Shown one piece after another: positions 12,301 to 24,300 of a DNA stretch of 64,000 nucleotides; within the stretch, counting starts at the first letter, position 1, and each line of letters begins with the position of its first letter. The notes beneath the pieces are model-generated. The model was not told the origin of the DNA and did not search any database. It worked only from the letters and a program-made list of their open reading frames with translations. A program made the position numbers and the translations under genes. The DNA is from Tachypleus tridentatus (taxonomy: Eukaryota; Arthropoda; Merostomata; Xiphosura; Limulidae): the NCBI RefSeq assembly GCF_004210375.1, contig NC_134837.1, positions 154,235,310-154,299,309 of the forward strand, given 5' to 3'.

Positions 12301-15300
12301 TCTGGGCGAAATTAGAAACAAACAAACAAACAAAGAAAATATAAGAAAAGTGGCATTTGTTATTGGAAAAAAGTTCAAATGTAGAAAACTCTGTTTAATG
12401 TTTCTTAAACTGCTTCGTCGATTCGTTCGAGTAAGCGAAAGTATTACAAACTTTACGAAAAGTTAAGCTTAGTGACTTCCTTCCATGTTATTCGTCAAGT
12501 GCATAAGTAATTAAGAAGAATTTAAGTGCAGAATAATGTTCATTTGAGCAAGACATCTATTGGTTCAAAACAGCTGAATACAGAGGCTGTTATTCCAGTT
12601 TCACCAATCATAAATCTATGTGATTTATTAAACAATGCTTAGTAAAATCCAAAACCATTTGTGTTTGGTAGATTGAAAACACCAGTGTTTCACTTGGCTT
12701 TAAATTCAGATAAAAAGTGTCATTTATCTACTATTAAATTTTTCTGGAACATAAATCCCTTATGAAATTCAACCATTTGGTAACTTTGATACAGTTCAAA
12801 AAGAGTGTGTGTTTGTGTGTTTTCTTATAGCAAAGTCACCTCAGCAGATACCTCAAGGTGGCTTTGCTATAAGGAAACACACACACACACACACAGCTCA
12901 AAACCATTCTGCTGGTATTACCTGTTCATTTAAATGAAAAGTAAGTAACAGCAGAAAAAAAATGTCATGTATAAATAAAATATCGAAAGATAAAGTTATA
13001 AAAGTAACCTGGAAATAGTTTTTTTTAATTAATATAAAATTAGTTTAGACGGAATATTCAATTTATCTGACCAAAAATATTAATCAGAAATACATCATCG
13101 AGATATTTTGAAAAGTGTGACCCATTTATTTTATTTGGGAGAACAGTTTAAACTCCTTGAGGTTTAATGCTATAATGTGAAACGTCAAAATCTGCCGTAG
13201 TAATGAAAACCATTGAGCTAAATAAATTAAACGCCATTTTAGTTGTTGTAGGTACCTCTTAACTGTGTGAATGGTTCACCCATGAGCTAATAAAATCAGA
13301 ACCAAAGTGAATGAGTATTATCAATTATACAACAAGTTAAAGAGCAAAGATGTTTATTAGTTATTAATATTTTATTTCAGCTGTAGTGTGATAAATACAT
13401 TTATTTTCTGTTTTATTCATACTTGTGGTAGTTTGACGTATAATTAAGTCATAATAAATAATTTTGCAATTCTATTTAGTACTTTTTATCTTTTTTTTTT
13501 AAACTGGGTGAATGAGCTGTCGTGAAACTTATGGGATGAATGATATTGAAAAAGGTTGAGAAGCATTGGTCTAGACGAACTGACGAGTTCGATTATTGAA
13601 ACACCTGAAGCGGTAACTTGTGATAAACAATAAATAATTCTAAACAGATATTATTACACATCTTAGGGTTCAAATCATAATGGTCTAAGTAAGCTAAATG
13701 TAAACAGAAATCGTTTTAAATTACAACCTTCATCACCTATATCATTATACTTAAAGTTAAAACGTTTCAATCCAGAACAAAAGGTTACACTTACTGATGT
13801 GACTTGTGAAATGCTCAATTTTTATGAAAAAATGAATAAACAAAGTTTTTCATTTACAGAAAATATTTAATTTTTCAAATTTAAGAACTTTTTTTCAGAT
13901 TGCAACATAATCGTATTTGTTGAAAACAGTACCCTTTCAAAACTGATTCTTTGTAAAACAGTTATTAACTAAACAAAAACCAATAACGATATTTTGCATC
14001 TGAAAAAAAATGACTACAAAGCAAAGAATATAAAATTCCTTGAAGAAACAGTGATATCAATTCTTATTTGTAATTTTTATTGTTTGTGCAACGATCTGAT
14101 CTACTCTGTAATCTAAATGTTAAAGTTACAAATTCTTAATCACCCAAGTAGGTTAACGGGCATAATATCACTCAAGCTACACATGACCAAGTTGTGTCCA
14201 TCATCCGACAGTCGGGAGACGTCGTTACCATGACAGTGGTAACAGTCAATAACCCTCCGGAGACAAAAAGACCCCTCAATCAGAGACAATGCTCTACAGT
14301 GCCAAGAAGAATGTCATTAAAGAAAGGTAAGATAACATATGTTTTGCTGAATGCGTTACACGATATATATATATACATATATTTATATATAGGGCCATTA
14401 TATTACTTCTTACTATTTAAAATGAAAATTAAATTCGAATGTCAGTAACCGTCATTACGTCGTATCAATCTAAATAGCATCTCACTGGAGTTTTTGCTTA
14501 CACCGTGAGTACTGCCCTATTCCATTCTTCTTTGTAATTAATTTTATTACTTGTTGTCTGTGATGTAATGTTTTGAACTGTGATTACTTTATGAAGTTAT
14601 TTTACATTAAGAATAAATTCAAAGGCCAATATATCACTAAGTTTATTACTTGACAGTGAGTTATACAGGTTTGGAAGAATTTCACCCCTGATCAGTAATC
14701 TTAGACAAGGGCAAAGTTCTGGTGCTTTAATCCTCAAGAACAAGTTTATAGCATATATACTACGTGGTTTTTAAATCATATATAAACATAATATTAAAGT
14801 GGTAGAGAAAAGATATTAAAACATTCATGTGTTATTTTTGGCTTAGTTTATGAACTTTGAAATATCTAAAATTAGCAAGCCCGTACCTTGCAAAATATTG
14901 TTGGGATTATTTAGATTAATGAATAGTGGGATTGACCGTACACTATAACGCTCCAATGGCTAAAAGGACAAGCATGTTCGGTGACAGGGATTCGAACATG
15001 CGACAATCAGATTGCGAGTCGATTGTCCTAACTAACTAATATATAACTCATATATTTAGCTACCAACATTAGCTCTTCAGAACTATTCAAGCATCGCAGA
15101 AATGTAAACACCATTTAACCATCATTATACAAGTCCGAAACGCTTCGTTTCATTACAGTAAATAATATTTATATTTATAACAGTTTCCAGCCTTATTATT
15201 ATTGATGATAGTTTTACAAGCGCCCCCCCCCAGTGGCTCAGCGGTGTGTCTGCGGACTTACAACGCTAAAAACCGGGTTTCGATACCCGTGGTGGGCAGA

Positions 15301-18300
15301 GCACAGATAGCCCATTGTGTAGCTTTGTGCTTAATTCAAAAAACAACAAACAAACAACAAGTTTTACAAGTCGCTGAAGAAAACCAGCTGCGAATGTTTT
15401 ACTAAATTCTGAACAATAGTAATTAATACAGTGTTAAGTATGTTACAGGGTAATTATAAAATTAATTCAATCGGCTTCGTTTTTTCGCCCTGAAGAATTT
15501 CACTAAGCCCTTCATCTTTGTCCCTCGCTGCTACAGCGGTAAGTCTACTGATTTACAACGCTAAAATCAAGCGTTCGATTTCTCTCGATGGACTCAACAG
15601 ATAGCCCGATGTGGCTTTCCTATAAGAAAGCATACAACACTTTTACCTTCCGCCATTGAAAAAATTTTGTATTTTACTAACGTTTATTAATTGTAAATTG
15701 CCACGTCGAAAATTCATCACTTCTTAAGTTCACTTTTATGCTTTGTTTCTCAACTATTTCAGTGAGTTTTGTAACAGTAGGTAATTACCATGATAGGTTT
15801 CTCTACTCTTGTGAGTAGTACTTTATTCTACTAGTTCTCGTATTCGCTAAAATTGTGAGCGCATATTTTAGTAGTATTGTTATTATTATCCATATCGGTT
15901 GGGTATTGTACACCAGAACCTAAACAAACGTACTATACGAAACGCTGCGAATGTCTATGACTTATTCAAAAAGTTGATTATTTGTCATTGAAAGTTAATT
16001 TACAATGCTATAGATAAATAACATATGTGATGTTTTGTGAGCGACCTCCTGTGCACTCGACGCTTCTTAAACGTGTGTTTTTACGAAACTTCAGGCACAA
16101 AGCCACCTGGCTCAGTAGTTAACGGTTGAGAGGGATAAAAACAATGCAGCAGTGAACTGTTGAAAAATACGTAACATTCATTAAGTTGAATGTTACATGT
16201 TTTTCAACAGTTCACTGCTGCAATGTGTAACTTAAAATTTATTCTCTATAAATGGACATAAAACTTATGAAACAAGATAATTAAAAATTGTTAATTGAAA
16301 AAGGGAAATGGAGACCGTCTAAAATTACGAAAGCAAGTTGAATCAAATTCCATTGATTATATTTTCAGGCCTACAAATACGGACTATAAAAACTAAACAA
16401 ACTAGGCTGGAAATAGTGTGTACATTATCTACTTTTACTACAAATTTATTTTGGCGATATAATTAAAGAGCAAACATGCCGTAGTGACGCAAAAAGCTCG
16501 TGACTCAAATAGCTATATTTATCATCTAACACAATGCGTAACTGATCACTGAATACTATAATTTAGTATCCATTTCAACCATCGGTGTATTAGCGGCAAG
16601 AATGAGAGGTTATAATATTAAAAAATCTGGTTTTTGACTTCTATGTGAGAAGAGCGTACATAACTCATTGTGTAGCTTTGTGCATACGGAGCACCACTTT
16701 CTTTTACCCTAGTTTTATATTTATATTTTGAATGGAACTTGCTTTCTAAAATGTGTAATTAAAGCTTACATTTTCAAGTGAATTTGGCAAATGTAATATA
16801 TTCAAGAAAAGTATATGACGTAATATATAAAATTACGCAATATAAACTTCTTTTAAAGGTACCAAGTCTTATGAACATGGTTTTATATGTTTTGATGAAT
16901 CCAAAAAGTTGTTTTATTCCTCAGTTAAATTATTGTGACATCTAGTTTTCGTCAATATTTCACTCAGGCCGTTTCCATCTTTATTCGTCCTAACAGTGGG
17001 TTAGCGATAAATATACAAACATAGTGTTAACATCTGGACAACTTACTGTGTGGTTTTGCATTAAAACAAACTAATCCTGAATTAGTGTAATATGTTTTTA
17101 AAGGTTGAATTTATCACCTTTGATGTGTATACTTTAATAATGACGGATAAGTATATACTTGTTTACATAACATGTTTTATTTTAGCATTTTAATGGAAAA
17201 TATTTATGCAAGCTAAATGTGAAACTAACTTCTTCACCCGAAGTTAAAATGTTTGATTGTGAAGATCCATAAAACTATCTTGTTTTATATTTACATTTCG
17301 TTTACATAAAGAATATTTGATTTATGAATTCGGAAATTAAAATCTTATTACCATGACAGCACCAACGCCACCTAAGCGTGATCCAGGAACCACACTATCT
17401 TTTGGAAGAGCGAGAGCGAGGTCTATGGTAACAGGCCTAGCAGATATTGGTAAGTAATAAAATAATAAATTTATTCTTGTAGTTTTGTAATGTTTCAAAT
17501 TAATTGTTGTTAAAATCTTCGCTAATTGAAAATGCTAGCGTAACGCCTAGTAGACATTTTGAAAATTGTTTTATTATTAATTTTAATGAAAGAAAAATTA
17601 CGCTTTTTCCTGATGGGTGAGTTTTTGAAAATATACTTCTTGTTTTATTGCATATATTTTTTACTCTCCATAAAGAATGACTAAACCAAAATAGGAGAAA
17701 GAACTTGTTTGTTTTGAATTTTGCGTAAAGCTACACAAGGACTATCTGCGCTAGCCGTCCATAATTTAGCAGTGTAAGACTAGAGGGAAGGCAGCTAGTC
17801 ATTACCGCCAACTCTTGGGCAACTCTTTTACTAACGAATAGTGGGATTGACCGTCACGTTATAATGCACCCACAGTTGAAAGGGAGAGCATGCTATTATA
17901 TTTAAATAATTAAATTGAACATTGTGAGTGACTGTTGTTTTAAGGTAGCATGGCAGAAAGATTTACAAATTGAGAGTAGCGAGAAGGGCATTCATAACAT
18001 AGATTTTTTTTTGAATCTCGCACAAAGCTACTCGAGGGCTATCTGTGCTAGCCGCCCCTAATTTAGCAGTGTAAGACAAGAGGGAAGGCAGCTAGTCTAG
18101 TCATCACCACCCACCGCCAACTCTTGGGCTACTCTTTTACCAACGAATAGTGGGATTGACCGTTACTTTATAACGCCCCCATGGCTGAAAGGGCGAGCAT
18201 GTTTGGCGCAACGGGGATGCGAACCCGCGACCCTCGGATTACGAGTTGCACGCCTTAACGCGCTTGGCCATGCCGGGCCCATAACATAGAAAGACAGATT

Positions 18301-21300
18301 GCAGGATTTAAAAACATTAAAATTTTGGAAGTATTTTATATTCTCAACAACATGTACGATTTTACTCGAAAGAGTAAAAACCAACAGATTAGTAACTACT
18401 GAAATGAAAATAACAAGTGAAATGACTAAAATAATAAAAACTATTTTCCTCTAGCAATTAGATTTAATAAGGAATTAAAAATATTATTAAACCTAAAATA
18501 ATTTCTGTTATGAAGAAAAATTATTTACGTCTAACATAGAAAGTTTCAGAGATAAATATTAGTGGGAAATTCACCGTATAAGACACACATGAAAGGTTAG
18601 TTTATAAATTACTTAGTATTGTCGATTATAATAAGGTCTTGAGTTTTGGTAGGTGTGAAGTGTGTGGGTGTTTCCTATAGCAAAGCCACGCTAGCTATCT
18701 GCTGAGTCCACCGAGGGGAATCGAACCCCTGATTTTATCATTTTAACTCCATAGACTTACCGCTGTACCAGCGGGTGAGTATGAAGAGAATGGTGTTGAT
18801 TTACAAAAGGATTTGGATCATTTAGTGAATTGGGCAAATAAATGGTGGAAGGGTTTTAATTATAATAAATGAAATATAATGCATGTGTGCTATAATAATT
18901 TCAATGATAATATAATCTGGATGAGAATAACCTTAATAGACTTATGAAAAAAGGTAGCTTAGTGTAATACTTGATAAATCTCTTAAGCCATCCAGACAGT
19001 ATGCTATTGATAGTTGTATGGCAAATAGGATTTTAGGTTGTATCTGCAGAAATCCTGAATACAAGTCTAAAGAAGTTACAATTTCGTAATGACGAGAAAC
19101 CCACTTGAAGTAAAAGTGTCTTTCAAGACGGCTGGTATTGTTATTAAAAATTTATTAAAATAAAGTAGAGAGCAATGTTTCGATCTTCCCAGGCCATCTT
19201 CAGGTGAACAAAAAGAGTTTGCAACTGACCGCTTACGGGCGCATGTGTTAGGGACGAGAGTGTAAACGGGTAATGGATTTTAGGGGTCGTTGCAGTATGT
19301 GTTAGGTTATTAATCAATAAAGGTATAAAGATGTTCCTTTATATTGGTTTAATATTGGTTTGATTTGTTGTACAAATAGAGTTTCTTTGATTCTACGTTT
19401 GTGTATGCTTGTTTCCCTACTTAGTATCTAGGTGTTTTCTATGGTTATGTTGTGTTTATTTGATAACTGTTATTGTTAACCGTACATGCTCGTGTGATCC
19501 TAAACTAAGAAACTAAAACCAAAAAATTATCAATAGAAGAAATGACATTTATTTCATCCAACAGTTCCGAAAGGAAGAAAACGAATCCTTAATTTTGTGA
19601 AGATAAAACTATCCAAGAATTTTACCAAGTATACAAACATTATCCATAATTTACAGAAAAAAACCTACTCAAAGCTATTTTAAACTCGAAATATAAATAA
19701 TCAAATGACTGACAGAAACAAAAAATGAATCTAAGCCATCGAGTGGGCTGCTGCATTCAACCAGACATTTATGGACTCATGCAACGCAACATCAATCAAC
19801 TCAGTAGTGCGAATGACAAGGAAAAGAAGGTCCACCACAACAAGAAACTAGATAAATTAAGGTATCAACAACAAAAAAGACGTCAACACGACGAACCACC
19901 AACAAACCTCGTAATTAACAGATCCGACCGAAAATTAAGCAATGAAAAATACATCTACTCAACAAAGGACTCAATTTCGCAGTAAAATCTAGAAATATTC
20001 CATCCATCAAAATGAAAGCCTGCCTTGAAGACCTAGTTAGAAGACTGGTATCCACTCTACACAAACTGAAAACACCAACAAAACAATGGAAAACAACTAC
20101 AGAAAGAAGAAAACTTCGACAACAGTTCGAACAACCTATCTTTCCAGATAGAACTGAAAACATCTATTTCCCCAAAACACCTCAACACAGTATCTTAAAC
20201 AGCTTTTTCAAAAAATGTTCACGTAAAACCATCAATATAATTTCACAGAAAATAAAAATCAACCTCTCATGGATATATATTAATTCTATAAACAACATGA
20301 AACAAGACAATAACATCAAAATTCTACAAGCAAATAAAGGCAATACTATAGGTATGATGTACTCATTTGTGTGTATTAGTTTAAATTTTTCTGTATCTGA
20401 TAAGATGTTATTCAGATACAGACAACTTTAAACTAATACACACAAATCCATCAAAAACACATGAAATCCAATGAAACAAAATTCTACTACAAATGAAAAA
20501 CTAACATGATCTCGGAAAACCTTTATTCTTACTTACGCAAGACCGATTCGCGCACACCACAACTATACGGCACCCCCAAACCTCACAAACTCGATTATCC
20601 ACTACGACCCATAATGTTGACCTAAGAATCATTCAACTACATCCTTGGTAAATATATAGTGTGGGAATTTTCTAAATATGTAACATCAACTGGCTCCTTT
20701 TTCAAAGACTCTTTTAACTTCAAATCTATTCTTGACCAACTAAACCATAAAACCTTAATGGCTAGTTTTGATGTAATCTCCCTCTTCACAAAAGTTGCAA
20801 CAACCGAAGCCTGCAAGATAGCTTTAGAACTTTATATCCAAGACCCAAACCCATTGATACACATCCCCAGCAACAAGTTAGCAACCCTGTAGAACTCACT
20901 ATCACCAAAACAAACTTTATGTTCAATAACCAAAACTACCTACAAATAAATGGCCTAAGTATGGGTAATCTCGTGCTACCAGTTCTAGCCAACATTTTCA
21001 TGACACAAATTGAATCTCAAGCAATCAATTCAGCCTTACACCTCCCACTATACTAGTATCGGTATGTTGATGATACATTTGCTGAATTCACATCTACAGA
21101 ACACACATTTAGTTTTTTTCAATCACGTTAACTCGATACACCCTAACATTAAGTTCACCTGTGAACAGGAAAAAACTACCAAATAGTATTTATTAACCTC
21201 AAAATCACTAGAACTGATACACAATTCAAAACAGAAATCTACTGAAAAGTCATCCATACTCAGCACATGAAACAAAACAAAAACTCAGCATATTAAAAAA

Positions 21301-24300
21301 CCAAATAAACACAACCACAAAACTATGTTTATCCGATAAAATTAACGATGAAATCAACAAAATAAAACAACACTTCATCAAAATCAACAAATTTCCTCAA
21401 AAAACCGTGGAAAACATTATACACACACACACACATACACATCTAGATCAACAACAAACAAACAATAATAAATCCCAGGAAACAACAAGATACAAAACTT
21501 TACACTGCTGCATACAATATATTCCTTATATCAGCGAAAAAATAACAAATATTGGACAAATTTATAACAAAACACAACATTCCAGTAAACACCAAATTTA
21601 TTCAAAAATCAAGTAGAAAACTGATGTCTACACTATGTAAAAACTACACTGACAAACACAACACCAACATTATTTATAAAATATAATGCAACAACTGCCA
21701 CGACTTATATATTAGAGAAACAAGGAGAAAAATGGAAACTAGATCTAAATAACTAAAAAATCTTCACACGTTTTTTAACACTGCAAATCAAATAAACACA
21801 ACATAACCGTGGAAAACATTCAGATACCAAGTAGGGAAACAAACATACACAAACGCAGAATCAAAGAAACTCTATTTATACAACAACTCAAACCAATCTA
21901 AATGAACAACTTTCTATCTTTACTAATTAATACCTTAACATATATTACAATGCCCCCTACAACCCGATACCCGTTTACACTCTCGTCCCTAAAACATGTG
22001 CCCGGCAACTGTCAATTGCAAACTCTCTGAAGATGACCTAAGAAGGTCGAAGCGTTGTTTTCTGCTTTATTTTAATAAAATTTTTAATACGTATAACAGC
22101 CGTCTTGAGATACATGTTATAATTTCATTTTATATATCATTAGTTAGGCCACAGTTGGAATGTTGTGCTCAGTCTTGTCTCCTTACCTTAGAAAAATCGT
22201 TAAATTATTAGAAAGGATTGAGATAAAAGTTACCAGAAAGGTGCCTCGAATGTAGCGGTTGAAATGTTTGAAATTGTTTATTTTTGATAAAAGAGGAGTT
22301 TGAGAATCAGATTTAGGTGTTTAAGAATGAATGTAAAGGAATTGATGGTGTTGATGCATTATTTCTTCATATTCAACAAAGAGAACAATAGGACTAGAGG
22401 GCAAACGGAAACATTTGTCAGAGAAGAAGTCATCCTCAGCTATGACCGTTTAATTTTTCTAACAGGGTAGTTGGCTTTTAGAATGGGTTGCCTTAGTGTG
22501 TTTTGGAGGTAGTAAATTTAAGTGAGTTTAAGAGTAATATTGATAAGCATATGAATGATAAGGGCTGGGTTTAAGATTTTTTGTAATTTTTTTATTAATA
22601 CCTTTAGTTTAGTTTTGGGGATGTAACAGCTGAGATGGACTAATATGTTCCATGTTGTCCCAAAAGTATTATGTTATATTAAGACAAAGAACGATTCATG
22701 GATATTTAAATATTATTAAATATTTAGCTACATATCACAAAGAACCATTCCTAAATACCTAAATAATATTGCAAACTTATAATAATAAGTTTGCAATACG
22801 TATTATAAAGGACAATTCATGGATATTTAAACATTAGTAAAGTTATCTACCTATGATAACGAACATTTCTAGATACTTAAATATCCTTTGTAAAATTAGA
22901 TAGTTTTAATAGAACGATTGTAAAATTTACCATATTCGAACAGAAAACTCTTAAGCACGTAAATATTATTTGAAACTCGACTCTTTCCTCAGGAGAATAA
23001 TTCCTGAATAATCATGTTGTGGTTATAAAGTGAATTAATATTAACTGAAAGACATTTGAATGTCATTACAAAAATAACTATTAATGATGGAGAATATTTT
23101 ATCTCAGAGAAAAGATGCTCTGATGTAAATCTGTATTAGAAACTGATAAAGTTCAATAATGTGTTTAACTTTTTCTTTTTTTATATAAAATTGAATGTTA
23201 ATATTAAGTGGTATTCTGCAATTCAAATTTAATTAATGTTTCTTATCGTTTCTAAGCGACAGTTGTAAATCTTAAATAAGAAAACAGGTGCGTAATACGT
23301 TCTAAAAATACAAAAATGCTAGTAAACAAGATTTGTTTTTTATATTTAATGTGGTTTTGTGGCATAATTAAAAACTGAATAATTGTTTAGTAAATTTTGA
23401 AATATGAAATGAAATTAATAGGAATAACCTATCGATATCTAGTTTGTTTGTTTTTAGAGAATGGCTTCACTGAGCTCTTTTTAGCTGTGTCCACCATGGG
23501 AAATCAATTTCAGGATTTTAACATTATAAGTCCGTAAACTATTTGGCTGTCCCACCGAAGGATATATTGAGTTTGATAAGATAACACGGGACAAACAATA
23601 TTATTTTATCTTCGTGAAATAAAATGTATGTAGTTGGAGATAATAAGATTCTTAATGTATTACACGTTTTCTGATTGTACAACATTTGCAGTGTTTATAA
23701 TGTGGTAAAAGTTGTATAAGAATGCAAATAGAAAGTTTTACTGAGAATTTCGCTAACGACTAGTACATATTTAGCTGGAAAGGAAGTTAAGATATGTCGA
23801 ATAGCTTGTAAGTAGTTAATATTAACTTCTGATAAGAACTAAAAATAAACCTGCAAGTCGGTATAATTAGATTATTATATATGCCTTTCTTAAATTCTTC
23901 CTTATAAAGATTATATGCTTTGTTTCATTAGTTGAGTTACTTTCTGTTAACGATATTATCAGCCGTAAACCTAACAATATTTCACTTACTTCGGTCAGCT
24001 GAGAAGACAGAAATTAATTCTAAATCTACATATTAAGCTAAGAATCATAACAATATCTATAACAAAAGACAAACTTTTAAGTAATAGAATTAGATTTTTT
24101 AAAATATTCTAATTACTGTTTTTAATGAAATGGGGACTAAAGGAGGAATAGAGCACATCTTAGTTACGTAACACATAAACACTAATGTTAAGCTTCAAGT
24201 ATCGTCGTAAACTTAATGTTCTTTGAACAACATGACATCAGGATAACCGTGTATGGCTAAATTTCACACATGTTTTTCAAAAAACGCCTTGTGGCCACTC

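Larger units (their letters stand above)
19085..22115 (+). mobile_element. Penelope-like retroelement (degenerate), nested in a LINE
   Basis: Broken plus-strand frames show a Penelope-type reverse transcriptase: MASFDVISLFTKV (20758-20796), YLQINGLSMGNLVLPVLANI (20938-21000), then YRYVDDTF with the YVDD catalytic box (21057-21080) and HPNIKFT-like text (about 21140). Downstream, CNNCHDLYIRETRRKMETRS (21692-21750) is a GIY-YIG endonuclease start. Basic N-terminal frames lie at 19725-20430. Many stops and frameshifts mean it is inactive. Ends of about 180-190 bp are inverted relative to each other. A 10-bp near-identical target duplication (gttacaattt at 19075-19084, gttataattt at 22116-22125) brackets it. 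Confidence 0.88.

Noticed and set aside
19085..19130. Possible hammerhead ribozyme (taatgacgagaaac near the Penelope terminus)
   Set aside because: Hammerheads are known in Penelope-like elements, but here the CTGATGA box is imperfect and there is no helix II between it and GAAA.
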